From Sulfurospirillum arsenophilum NBRC 109478 (GTDB lineage Bacteria > Campylobacterota > Campylobacteria > Campylobacterales > Sulfurospirillaceae), in assembly GCF_000813345.1 (NCBI RefSeq), contig NZ_BBQF01000004.1:1-64000 (forward strand): DNA of 64,000 bases, read 5' to 3'. Positions within the stretch are counted from its first letter, which is position 1. Each line of letters starts with the position of its first letter. Position numbers and translations under genes: made by a program. This document shows, piece after piece, positions 43,564 through 52,083 of the stretch. The notes beneath the pieces are model-generated. The model was not told where the DNA came from. It worked only from the letters and a program-made list of their open reading frames with translations, and did no database searches.

Positions 43564-44984
43564 GAAGTTACAAAACTATCGCAAAAGCCTATCCGAAAAA
43601 ACGCCCCGCAGAGGAACGCGTTGAGGATTATTACCCGATTTATCATAACTTTGAAGAGAGTGAGGCAAAGGCACAAGCAAGCCGTTGTCTGCAATGCCCA
43701 ATCGATCTTTTACGTGGACTTGAAAGTGAGTTTAAGTTCTGTCGAACAGGCTGTCCTTTGAACAACAACATTCCTAGGTGGCTTAAAAAAACCTATGAGC
43801 ATGACTATTTAAGTGCGTTTGAACTCTCCAATGCCAGATCTCCTTTTCCTGAAATTCTTGGTCGTGTCTGCCCTAAAAAAGGGTTGTGCGAGAGTTCGTG
43901 TACGCTAGAAAAAACAGAGTACCATGCGGTTTCCATCGGCAACGTGGAAGTCTTTCTAAATGAAAAAGCGTACGAGCAAGGTGCGATTCCAGACTATGGT
44001 CGAGCAGAAGGTCGAAAATTTAGAGTCGCTGTCGTAGGTAGTGGTCCAGCGAGTTTGAGCTGTGCGACCTTTTTACTACGATCCAACATCGAAGTTGAGC
44101 TATTTGAGAGAGAAAACCGTGTGGGTGGACTTTTGATGTACGGTATTCCCAATTTCAAACTACCCAAAAGTGTTATCTTAAGACGTTTTGAGTGGATGAA
44201 AGCAGCAGGGATGAAAGTACATCTAAGCACCGAAGTGGGAAAAGACATCAGTCTGGGCGAGCTTCAAGAGAAGTTTGATGCTGTCTTTTTAGGACTCGGT
44301 GTGCCTAAAGGCCGTAGTGCTGACATGGAAAATGAAGATGCGAATGGTGTGCATCAAGTTATGACGCTTCTTACGCAAACACAAAAAAACCTTTTTGACC
44401 ATGCCCTTCAAAAATCAATCTTGCGTAACAAACACGTCGTCGTCATCGGTGGTGGCGACTCTGCAATGGATGCGCTTCGTACTGCCATTCGCCATAAAGC
44501 CAAAAGCGTAACCTGTGTTTACCGTAGAGATGAGAAAAGTATGCCGGGAAGTCCTGCTGAAGTCATCAATGCCAAAGAAGAAGGCGTACAGTTTATCTTT
44601 AACGCTCTGCCTAAAAAAGCGTTGGTGGATGAGGAACACCGTGTTGTGGGACTTGAGATTATGGAAACGTACCTCGATGAAAATAACAAATTGCAAACCA
44701 AACCGCACAGTGTTCAAACCTTACCAGCCGATAGCATCATTTTAGCACTTGGATTTGAAGCGAAACATTTTAGCTTTTACGATGAACTAGGTCTTGCCGT
44801 GGGTCGTTCAAACACCCTCATCGTCGATGAGAACAAAGAGACAAACCATCCTTTCATTTTCGCGGGTGGCGATGTCGTACGTGGAGCAAACTTGGTTGTC
44901 AATGCCGCACTGGATGGCAGAACGGCTGCTGTAGCAATAGCTCGAAAATTGGGCGTTGTAGAAGATCAGAAGCTTTACATGTAA
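43560..44984 (+). CDS. GltD-like NAD(P)H oxidoreductase in the hydrogenase module
   Basis: A 474-residue flavoprotein. The N-terminal 130 residues contain cysteines for one or two Fe-S clusters (CLQCPIDLLRGLESEFKFC, CPKKGLCESSC). The FAD motif is VAVVGSGPASLSCATFLL, the NAD(P)H motif is HVVVIGGGDSAMDALRTA, and IFAGGDVVRGANLV closes the fold. Relatives include GltD and NfnB, which exchange electrons between NAD(P)H and ferredoxin. Placed after hypA with overlap, it likely links the hydrogenase to pyridine nucleotides. The stop codon lies inside a TTTACATGTAAA palindrome. Confidence 0.9.
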   Translation: MRSYKTIAKAYPKKRPAEERVEDYYPIYHNFEESEAKAQASRCLQCPIDLLRGLESEFKFCRTGCPLNNNIPRWLKKTYEHDYLSAFELSNARSPFPEILGRVCPKKGLCESSCTLEKTEYHAVSIGNVEVFLNEKAYEQGAIPDYGRAEGRKFRVAVVGSGPASLSCATFLLRSNIEVELFERENRVGGLLMYGIPNFKLPKSVILRRFEWMKAAGMKVHLSTEVGKDISLGELQEKFDAVFLGLGVPKGRSADMENEDANGVHQVMTLLTQTQKNLFDHALQKSILRNKHVVVIGGGDSAMDALRTAIRHKAKSVTCVYRRDEKSMPGSPAEVINAKEEGVQFIFNALPKKALVDEEHRVVGLEIMETYLDENNKLQTKPHSVQTLPADSIILALGFEAKHFSFYDELGLAVGRSNTLIVDENKETNHPFIFAGGDVVRGANLVVNAALDGRTAAVAIARKLGVVEDQKLYM

Positions 44985-44996
44985 AAGCTTCTGATC
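44964..44996 (+). terminator. Terminator with TTTACATGTAAA at its centre
   Basis: GATCAGAAGCTTT pairs with AAAAGCTTCTGATC across ACATGT. The stem includes the last codons of the GltD-like gene and is followed by TTTA. It ends the hydrogenase unit. Confidence 0.7.
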
Positions 44997-45132
44997 TTTA
45001 ATTGCTTCCTTGACAAAAGAAATATGCAAATATTAAACATCTGTCATTTTTTTCACTCTCAAATCTTCTTTTTAAATCAGAGATTAGTCATTTTGCGATA
45101 CGTTAGTATAAACACTTACAAAAGGAGTTTCC

Positions 45133-45972
45133 ATGCTTTCAAAAGTTCTTATTACAACGCTTGCTCTGTGTAGTTTTATGTTTGCAACAGAGTGTACAGA
45201 GCGTTATGGCAAAGGCGCATTAGAGATAAAACTTGCCACGGGAAGTCCTGGAGAGTTAGGTCTTGTCAAAGTCTTAGCCGAAGCATTTGCAACATCCAAT
45301 GACATAACACTTTGTTGGATCAAAGCAGGCTCAGGCGAATCGCTCTCGTTGCTTAAAAACAAAGAAGTTGATTTGATTATGGTGCATGCACCTAAAGGTG
45401 AAAAAGAGGCTCTTAAAGAGGGTTGGGCAAGTGATAGAGCGTTAATTGGTTCAAATGAATTTTACATTACAGGGCCTAAAAGCGATCCTGCACTGATTAA
45501 AGACTCATCAAGTGTTGTCGAAGCCTACTCGCGTATTGCCGCCAAAAAAGCCCTTTTTTACACCCGTGCTGACAACTCTGGTACTCATAAAAAAGAACTA
45601 GAGATCTGGAAAAAAGCCAATATCTCACCTGAGGGAAACTGGTACACCATCAACAAAGATTTCATGCTCGCAACGCTTAAAAAAGCTGATACCACGGGTG
45701 CTTACTTTATGACCGACAGTAGCACGTGGGTTGCGGCGCAAAAAGAGCTTAAAAACATGAAGATTCTTTTTAGAGGTGATATTTTCTTAGTCAATACCTA
45801 TAATACCCTCAAACAAAACGGCGTAGATACTCCTCAAAAAACGATCAGTGCCAAGTTTATTGAATTTGTAGCCAAAGGTGAAGGACAAAATATTATCCGA
45901 ACATTCGGAAAAGAGCTTTATGGTGAAGCTATTTATAACGATGCAGAGTACGCTAAAAAATACGACCGATAA
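45133..45972 (+). CDS. Periplasmic oxyanion-binding protein, TupA-like
   Basis: A 279-residue protein with a Sec signal peptide (ITTLALCSFMFA). The mature protein follows the TupA pattern: LATGSPGELGLVKVLAEAF, DLIMVHAPKGEKEALKEGW, NEFYITGPKSDPA, and TRADNSGTHKKE. Such proteins bind tungstate or molybdate for an ABC importer. No TupB or TupC gene follows, so the permease must be elsewhere or this is an orphan. Molybdate would matter for the nitrogenase in this window. A start site AAAGGAG precedes it. Confidence 0.8.
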   Translation: MLSKVLITTLALCSFMFATECTERYGKGALEIKLATGSPGELGLVKVLAEAFATSNDITLCWIKAGSGESLSLLKNKEVDLIMVHAPKGEKEALKEGWASDRALIGSNEFYITGPKSDPALIKDSSSVVEAYSRIAAKKALFYTRADNSGTHKKELEIWKKANISPEGNWYTINKDFMLATLKKADTTGAYFMTDSSTWVAAQKELKNMKILFRGDIFLVNTYNTLKQNGVDTPQKTISAKFIEFVAKGEGQNIIRTFGKELYGEAIYNDAEYAKKYDR

Positions 45973-46076
45973 TCTATCAAATCGAAGAGAAAGTATCCAT
46001 ATTTTCTCTTCATCTTTTTACATGTAAAAGCTTTTTAGCTGTTTATTTTTAAAAAGGAGTAACTTTATCCTATTTT

Positions 46077-46090
46077 TTGATACAGATCAA
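46077..46090. promoter_or_regulatory. FNR/CRP-type box TTGAT-N4-ATCAA
   Basis: TTGATACAGATCAA matches the FNR consensus exactly at both half sites. It lies 59 bases upstream of the chemoreceptor start. It would link this receptor to oxygen or redox control by a Crp/Fnr-type regulator, such as the one at 62.7 kb, but the actual partner is unknown. Confidence 0.5.
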
Positions 46091-46104
46091 TCTTTTATTT
46101 TTTC

Positions 46105-46136
46105 GTATGAAGTAGAATGCGAATTCTATTTCATAC
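46105..46136. promoter_or_regulatory. 14-base inverted repeat before the chemoreceptor start
   Basis: GTATGAAGTAGAAT and ATTCTATTTCATAC with a GCGA loop; one mismatch. It ends just before AGGAG, so in RNA it would form a hairpin close to the ribosome site, or in DNA an operator. Confidence 0.5.
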
Positions 46137-46148
46137 AGGAGAAAAATA

Positions 46149-47291
46149 ATGAAATCTCTGTTTCTTAGAATGAGAGTCATACATATTGCAGCATTTTTAA
46201 TACTTCCACTCAATGCCTACTTTTTTACAACCAGCACACTAGGGGCTATCGTTCAATATGCTATCGCCGTTATCCTCATCGTACATGATATTGATGAAAA
46301 AAAATGGGGTGTCGATCTTAGCGTTAAAATCAACCAAGCCTTAGCCTCTATGGATCTCACTAAAGAGATCAAGATCAACACCAGCTTCAATGCAGAATCT
46401 GCCAAAATGCTTGACTCTGTTGTCTTTTTCAAAGAGAAAATCAGACATGCAATTTTAGGCTTTCAAGCGCATGCCACAACCCACAGCCAAATCTCAGCGC
46501 AACTACAACAAATCGTCTCATTTTTTCATGCTCAAACCCAAAAAGAGAAAATCATCATCGATGAAAGCACCAAGCATGTTAACAACATGCAAATCGTTTT
46601 TGATGACATCAGCCACAATGCCCATGCGAGTAAAGAAGAGATGCAACAGATCGGAAATTACCTCAGTGACACGCAAAAGAACATCATCGAGTTAGGTAAA
46701 AAAATAGCGCAAAGTGTCACCAAAGAGAACCTTTTAGTCACACAGCTCAATGCGCTCAGTAAAGACACGCAAGAGACCAAAAACATCCTCTCTGTCATCG
46801 ACGATATTGCCGATCAGACCAATTTATTGGCACTCAATGCCGCGATTGAAGCAGCGCGTGCAGGCGAACACGGTCGTGGATTTGCCGTTGTTGCGGATGA
46901 AGTCAGACTTTTGGCTGAGAAGACACAAAAAAGCCTTGAAGAGATCAATGCAACCATCACCTCCATCGTAAGCTCCATCACCTCTATCAGTCAGCAGATG
47001 AAAGACAATGCCTCTGAGATTAACATCCTTCAAGATGTCTCTACCAATGCCAATGTCGTGCTTGAACAACTGGTCAACGTAGCCGATAAAAACATAGCAC
47101 TTTCCAATGCCATTGCAACAAAATCTGTCGATCTCAAACATGAGACAGAGCAAATCAAAGAGGCTTCACTGCAAATAGAAACGATCTTTCACGCAACCTA
47201 TCAAAAGAGTGAAGAGATTATGGAGATTACAACCGTGCTTGATAATTGGGGCGTGGCACTCCAAGAAAAGTTAAACGAATTTAAAGTCTAA
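46149..47291 (+). CDS. Methyl-accepting chemotaxis protein with short membrane anchor
   Basis: A 380-residue receptor. Two membrane helices at residues 10-50 ([17 protein letters not shown], then [15 protein letters not shown]) leave almost no periplasmic part. A long coiled coil follows, with the signalling tip [22 protein letters not shown] and [16 protein letters not shown]. Without an extracellular domain it probably senses an internal or membrane signal such as redox state. The upstream FNR box supports this. Confidence 0.9.
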   Translation: MKSLFLRMRVIHIAAFLILPLNAYFFTTSTLGAIVQYAIAVILIVHDIDEKKWGVDLSVKINQALASMDLTKEIKINTSFNAESAKMLDSVVFFKEKIRHAILGFQAHATTHSQISAQLQQIVSFFHAQTQKEKIIIDESTKHVNNMQIVFDDISHNAHASKEEMQQIGNYLSDTQKNIIELGKKIAQSVTKENLLVTQLNALSKDTQETKNILSVIDDIADQTNLLALNAAIEAARAGEHGRGFAVVADEVRLLAEKTQKSLEEINATITSIVSSITSISQQMKDNASEINILQDVSTNANVVLEQLVNVADKNIALSNAIATKSVDLKHETEQIKEASLQIETIFHATYQKSEEIMEITTVLDNWGVALQEKLNEFKV

Positions 47292-47649
47292 AACAAAAGA
47301 AGAGTCTTTTGACGCTCCCTTTATTGAAAGTATAGAGCTTTACATGTAAGGCTCTATACACATCACACAAAAGATGAGAGTGGGTACTTTCGTAATGAAT
47401 TAAGTTATATTTCAGTTATATTCATTAAAAGCACCACAATCCTTCAAATAAGAGTATAGTGAAAATAGTAGATAGGACTCTTGACTCCATAAAACGCTCA
47501 CAACACCTTATCTTCCAGTATTTTCTACCATTAGGCGTATTTGAACGCATCTAAGAGATGAAGTGTTCAATAACATTTGTAAGCCCTGCACATTTCAAGC
47601 TACAACACTCTATTTAATATCTAGCAACTAACGCAAACAAGGATATACC
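47292..47649. other. Intergenic region with palindromic hairpin
   Basis: No gene recognised. At 47330-47359 GTATAGAGC and GCTCTATAC flank TTTACATGTAAG, giving a hairpin with a palindrome copy as its loop, likely the terminator of the chemoreceptor gene. Another weak repeat, AATGAA and TTCATT around an AT-rich core, lies near 47395-47430. Confidence 0.6.
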
Positions 47650-47946
47650 ATGAACGATAAAGAACTTTACCAACAAAAAAAACAGGCTCAACTCAATGAG
47701 TGGAAATCGGGAATGATACAACTTAGAACACAAGCCTTAGCCGCACGTGCTCATTCACAAGTTGAGTTGAACAAACACGTCAAACTTCTTGAAACCCAAC
47801 TCGATGAGGGAAAAATAAAACTTGCGGAATTGATTAAAATGACAGGAAGTAGTTTTGAATCAGCGAAAAAAGGTTTTGAAGTAACGTGGGATGCCATCAT
47901 AAAAACGCTCGAAGATACAACTGCAAAGTTTAAAGCTATCGCATAA
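47650..47946 (+). CDS. Small coiled-coil protein, tandem paralogue 1
   Basis: A 98-residue charged, helical protein: MNDKELYQQKKQAQLNEWK, a central heptad region (VELNKHVKLLETQLDEGKIK) and a C-terminal amphipathic helix (FEVTWDAIIKTLED). No signal peptide. It is clearly homologous to the next gene, sharing the start, the KLLETQLDEGKIKLAEL-like core and the tail. Proteins of this kind are often stress-related, but no function is assigned. Confidence 0.75.
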   Translation: MNDKELYQQKKQAQLNEWKSGMIQLRTQALAARAHSQVELNKHVKLLETQLDEGKIKLAELIKMTGSSFESAKKGFEVTWDAIIKTLEDTTAKFKAIA

Positions 47947-48011
47947 AGGAGAGAGCGTACATACGACTACCAAGAAAATTCTACCTATATCAAACTATTA
48001 AAGGATCTACA

Positions 48012-48302
48012 ATGAGCGATAAAAAATTATATGAACAAAAAATCAAGGCACAATTCGATGAGTGTAAAGCTCAAGTTGAAATATTTAAAGCAGAAGCTTC
48101 AAGTGCGAGTGCAACGGTTCAAATAGAGATGCATAAACAGATCAAGCAACTGGAAGAAAAAATGAGTGAAGGTAAAATCAAACTTGCTGAACTTGTCGCT
48201 GCTACGGAAGAGAAATTTGATACTATGAAAAAAGGGGTTGAATCTATTTGGCAATCAACCAAATCTACCTTACACCACGCGTCTAAGCATTTTGGCAAAT
48301 AA
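48012..48302 (+). CDS. Small coiled-coil protein, tandem paralogue 2
   Basis: A 96-residue protein paralogous to the preceding one: MSDKKLYEQKIKAQFDECK, QLEEKMSEGKIKLAEL and a C-terminal helix VESIWQSTKSTLHHASK. It carries a Cys and His residues absent in the first copy. The 65 bases between them hold a ribosome site (AAAGGA). The two genes end at a strong terminator (48318-48343). Confidence 0.75.
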   Translation: MSDKKLYEQKIKAQFDECKAQVEIFKAEASSASATVQIEMHKQIKQLEEKMSEGKIKLAELVAATEEKFDTMKKGVESIWQSTKSTLHHASKHFGK

Positions 48303-48317
48303 TCTTTGCCACTAAAT

Positions 48318-48343
48318 AAGAGAAGAAATTTAGTTCTTCTCTT
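48318..48343 (+). terminator. Terminator after the coiled-coil pair
   Basis: AAGAGAAGAA and TTCTTCTCTT around ATTTAG, followed by GTTTTTC. A TTTACATGTAAA copy begins at 48351, before the end of the converging RNase H gene. Confidence 0.75.
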
Positions 48344-48351
48344 GTTTTTCT

Positions 48352-48834
48352 TTACATGTAAACGCTTTTTCGCACACCTTCGCGTGATGCGCGATCAACG
48401 AGCGTAAAATAACGATCAATTTCATCCTTATCGCCTGAAAGCTTATGCCCTTTCACTTTCACTAAAGAACATTCCAACACATCCATCATTTTATAAAACG
48501 CTTGGTAGAGTAAAGCATGCTCATGAAGCTTTTTCTGCTTTGTGATATAGCCATTTTTTTCAAAACGTTCTCGCCTGTTTGGCAAACCTATAATATTTTG
48601 GGAATCGGTGTAAATGACGATCTGCTCTCCAAAGGTTTTAACCTCTTCTAACGCCCACAACAATGTTTGAAGCTCAAGCTTAGTAGAAGAGGTATGCTCA
48701 AACACTTTGAGATGAATGGGTGGAAGCTTTGCTGCATCAAAAAGCGCACCTTCATAAACGTTCACATACGCACCACAGCCCACATTGCTTTGCGTATTGA
48801 CACTGCCATCGGTAAAAAGTAAGATGCGCGACAC
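48352..48834 (-). CDS. Ribonuclease H family protein (RNase HI-like)
   Basis: A 160-residue protein. Catalytic acidic residues fit RNase H: Asp in LLFTDGSVN, Glu in TKLELQTLLWALEEV, Asp in VIYTDSQNIIGL, and Asp in FTLVDRASREG. The insert around NRRERFEKNGYITK is not the standard basic protrusion. Cleavage of the RNA strand of RNA/DNA hybrids is expected. It starts directly at the end of the GNAT-nitrilase gene, with no gap. Confidence 0.82.
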   Translation of the reverse strand: MSRILLFTDGSVNTQSNVGCGAYVNVYEGALFDAAKLPPIHLKVFEHTSSTKLELQTLLWALEEVKTFGEQIVIYTDSQNIIGLPNRRERFEKNGYITKQKKLHEHALLYQAFYKMMDVLECSLVKVKGHKLSGDKDEIDRYFTLVDRASREGVRKSVYM

Positions 48835-50400
48835 CTAACCGCTTACCACAACAAAGTCTTCCTTATCACCTTTCCAACGTAAGCTGTAAAGATCATTACG
48901 TCGTGAACGTAGGTTGCGAACACTTCCTCTCTCGCGGAGCTCTTTCAGAAGGCTTATATCAAGATCCGCCACTAAAGTCATCTCTGTATTGGGCGTCGCT
49001 TCTGCAATCGTTGCATCGTGTGGAAAGGCAAAGTCTGAGGGACTAAAGACCGCTGATTGTGAGTACTGTATGTCCATATTGTCAACCCTAGGAAGGGTTC
49101 CTACACTTCCTGAAATGGCAACATAACACTCATTTTCAATCGCTCTGGCTTGCGCGCAACGACGCACCCTGAGGTAACTATTTTTGGTATCCGTCCAGTA
49201 GGGAACAAAGAGTATATCGATGCCTTTATCGGCTAAAAGACGCGGAAGTTCAGGATACTCAACATCGTAACAGACCAGTATGCCGATACGCCCAACATCG
49301 GTTTCAAACACACAGAGTTTATCGCCTCCATGCATGCCCCAATACGCCTCTTCATCAGGGGTAATGTGCAGTTTTTTCTGAGAATCTTTCGTACCATCAC
49401 GCCTGCACAAATAACTCGCATTGTAAAGCGTGTTATCATAATACTCAGGCATACTTCCCGCGATAATATTGACATTGTAACGCACCGCAAATTGCCCTAT
49501 TTTTTCAACTAATGTCTCCGTATGTGCCGCAACGGTACGAATAGCCGTTTCAGGACTTTCATCTGTTCGAAGTGCCATCAATGGGGCATTAAAAAATTCG
49601 GGGAAGAGCACAAAATCGACGTTATACCCAGCCATGGCATCCACAAAAAATTCGACTTGATCTAAAAACTCTTCCACACTCTTGACACTACGCATCTGCC
49701 ACTGGACAATGCCAACACGCACAATGCCACGATTGATCCGAGGATTGGTGTGAGGCTCTTCATAGTCCATATTGCTCCACTCAAGCAGCGTTGCGTACTC
49801 TTTTGAAGCGGTGTCGCCTTTGAGGTAACCTTTTAAAACACGCCTGACGTGAAAGTCATTGGCAAGTTGAAAGCCCAAAACATGGTCTTGAAGTTCTTTG
49901 TCTTTGACAAGTTCGATGTATTTTGAAGGAGGCATTTCATGAGCATGTTCAGCGTACCCAGGGATGCGACCCCCTGCGATGATGCGTTTGAGATTGAGCC
50001 TGTAGCAGAGCTCTTTTCGTGCATCGTAAAGCCGTCTTCCCAGCCTCAAACCACGGTAGTCAGGATCAACAAAGATGTCTAAACCATAGAGCGTATTGCC
50101 TTTAGGGTCATGCGTTGAGATGAGCCCTTCCCCTGTGATTTGATTGTACGTGTGGCGATCGCCGTATTTATCATAATCCACGATCAAACTCTGCGCCGCT
50201 GCGATCACTTTGCCATCATCTTCGATGCAGATCTGACCTTCAGGAAAGGTCTTTAATTGGGCTTTAAATTCAAGAAGTGTCCATCCTCCCAATGTAGGAT
50301 AAACTCGATCCATAATCTCTTTAACTTGCGCATAATCTTCGGGTTCTAAATTGCGCAGTATCAGTTTGTTTGTCTGTTTTAAATCGTCATTCGTTGCCAT
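48835..50400 (-). CDS. Bifunctional GNAT acetyltransferase and nitrilase-family hydrolase
   Basis: A 521-residue fusion. Residues 1-215 are a GNAT domain (VDPDYRGLRLGRRLYDARKE with the acetyl-CoA loop). Residues 225-500 are a carbon-nitrogen hydrolase with the Glu-Lys-Cys triad in VLFPEFFNAP, KKLHITPDE and ILVCYDVEYPE. The fusion occurs in several bacterial groups. Substrate unknown; an amide or acylated amine is suggested. The gene lies between the RNase H gene and nifK but has its own direction and a terminator separates it from nifK. Confidence 0.9.
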   Translation of the reverse strand: MATNDDLKQTNKLILRNLEPEDYAQVKEIMDRVYPTLGGWTLLEFKAQLKTFPEGQICIEDDGKVIAAAQSLIVDYDKYGDRHTYNQITGEGLISTHDPKGNTLYGLDIFVDPDYRGLRLGRRLYDARKELCYRLNLKRIIAGGRIPGYAEHAHEMPPSKYIELVKDKELQDHVLGFQLANDFHVRRVLKGYLKGDTASKEYATLLEWSNMDYEEPHTNPRINRGIVRVGIVQWQMRSVKSVEEFLDQVEFFVDAMAGYNVDFVLFPEFFNAPLMALRTDESPETAIRTVAAHTETLVEKIGQFAVRYNVNIIAGSMPEYYDNTLYNASYLCRRDGTKDSQKKLHITPDEEAYWGMHGGDKLCVFETDVGRIGILVCYDVEYPELPRLLADKGIDILFVPYWTDTKNSYLRVRRCAQARAIENECYVAISGSVGTLPRVDNMDIQYSQSAVFSPSDFAFPHDATIAEATPNTEMTLVADLDISLLKELRERGSVRNLRSRRNDLYSLRWKGDKEDFVVVSG

Positions 50401-50480
50401 AAACTATTCCTTTATTTTCAACAAAGATGCAGTTAAAAATATAAGATTTATTTTATCACAGATTGGTAGTGGGATTGATT

Positions 50481-50516
50481 GAAAAAAAGAGAAAAGAGAA
50501 GAGAGCCGAAGCTCTC
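50481..50516 (-). terminator. Rho-independent terminator of the nifHDK operon
   Basis: On the minus strand GAGAGC-TTCG-GCTCTC is followed by TTCTCTTTTCTCTTTTTTTC. It lies 4 bases past the nifK stop. Confidence 0.85.
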
Positions 50517-50519
50517 AAC

Positions 50520-52073
50520 TTATCTTACGCAGTCGAAGAAGTAGTCAGTTTTTGCGATATCTTTTGTCTCTTCATCCAACGCGTCTAGGACGGAGTTGGT
50601 AATCCAAGTTAAAAGGTTAAGCGCACCCTCATATCCACTGATAGAGTATCTATGTAAGTGGTGTCTATCAAAGATTGGGAAACCGATACGAATCAATGGT
50701 ATTTTTGTATCTCTGTACAACTCTTTACCATAAACGTTACCGATCATGAAATCAACTGGTTCTGTAAAGAGAAGGCTTCTTAAATGCCATAAGTCTTTAC
50801 CACCCCAGATATGACACTCTTCTTTGAATGAACATTTATCAAGGATCGCTTGCATCTCTTTTTCCCAGTTTTTACGAGGCGCATTATGGCAAAGAACGTG
50901 TACTGGAATCGCTCCCATTTCAACCAAGAAAGAGACAACACCTAACAAGAAGTCAGGATCTCCCCAGATAGCGAATTTTTTACCATGCATATACGGGTAG
51001 CTGTCTTGCATCGCATCGACCAATTGTCCACGTAGCAATGTCAACTCTTTTGGCACTGGCTTGCCTGTAAGCTCGCTCAGTTTCATCACAAACTCATCGG
51101 TTCCACCAAGTCCAATTGGATTACATGTAGCATAAGTTTGTTTCCAGTCACCCTTGATCGTCTTCGCAGTAGCCTGTGTAGAGTACTTTTGAAGAGAGAT
51201 AGTAGCACCTGCTCCTCTTGCTGTTTTTGCAACCGCTATTGGTGTGCCGCCAGCGTAAAGTTTATACTCGCCTGCTGGTGTATTCCATTGCTCTTCATGG
51301 TCACCGATCATCACAATCTTGTCGCTGAACAATGAAGCGATTTTTTTCACTTCTTTCAAACTTCCAAGGTATGGCTCAAAACCAGGGATGATGTTGATAC
51401 GTTCAGCATCTTTTTCAACTTCAACGCCTTCTTCAACCATGTTAAGCTCTTGAAGAATTGCGTTCATCATATTGTCATAACCTGTGATGTGGCTACCGAC
51501 AAATGAAGGTGTATGTGCCGCTGGGATTGGCGTATTGTCAAGCTCACCCTCAGCATCTTTACGCGCACCGATAACAAAAGCGTTCAAGTCATCACCGATA
51601 ACTTCTGCCATACATGTCGTCGAAACCGCAATCATGTCTGGTTTGTAAAGCGCTTTACAGTTACGTAAACCCTCTTTCATATTTGAAAGACCACCAAATA
51701 CCGCCGCACTCTCACTCATAGAGTCAGACACACACGGAGTTGGTTCTTTAAAGTGACGTGTAAAGTAACTTCTAAAGTAAGCCACACAACCGTGACTTCC
51801 ATGAACATATGGCATCGTGTTTTCAAACCCAAGAGCTGCCATAACCGCACCCAAAGGTTGACACGCTTTGGCTGGGTTGATCGTGATGTGCTCACGTGCT
51901 AAGTTTTTCTCACGGTATTCCCATGTGGTTGTCCACTTAGCAATTTCGATGACTTTTTCAGGGTTCGTTGAACCTGTGTTACTTTCAAATTGCTTTTTGT
52001 TTTTGAAAACTTCTTGATACTCTGGTTTTAAAAAGAGCTTTTGCCCATTTACTATGTTTTCTACGTCTTGCAT
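50520..52073 (-). CDS. nifK: Nitrogenase molybdenum-iron protein beta chain
   Basis: A 517-residue subunit. P-cluster region CVAYFRSYFTRHFKEPTPC near residue 85, STTCMAEVIGDDLNAF, and the C-terminal FPIFDRHHLHR are NifK landmarks. With NifD it holds the P-cluster and the FeMo-cofactor. The start follows 10 bases after nifD. Located in the cytoplasm. Confidence 0.97.
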   Translation of the reverse strand: MQDVENIVNGQKLFLKPEYQEVFKNKKQFESNTGSTNPEKVIEIAKWTTTWEYREKNLAREHITINPAKACQPLGAVMAALGFENTMPYVHGSHGCVAYFRSYFTRHFKEPTPCVSDSMSESAAVFGGLSNMKEGLRNCKALYKPDMIAVSTTCMAEVIGDDLNAFVIGARKDAEGELDNTPIPAAHTPSFVGSHITGYDNMMNAILQELNMVEEGVEVEKDAERINIIPGFEPYLGSLKEVKKIASLFSDKIVMIGDHEEQWNTPAGEYKLYAGGTPIAVAKTARGAGATISLQKYSTQATAKTIKGDWKQTYATCNPIGLGGTDEFVMKLSELTGKPVPKELTLLRGQLVDAMQDSYPYMHGKKFAIWGDPDFLLGVVSFLVEMGAIPVHVLCHNAPRKNWEKEMQAILDKCSFKEECHIWGGKDLWHLRSLLFTEPVDFMIGNVYGKELYRDTKIPLIRIGFPIFDRHHLHRYSISGYEGALNLLTWITNSVLDALDEETKDIAKTDYFFDCVR

Positions 52074-52083
52074 TGTGCTCTCC

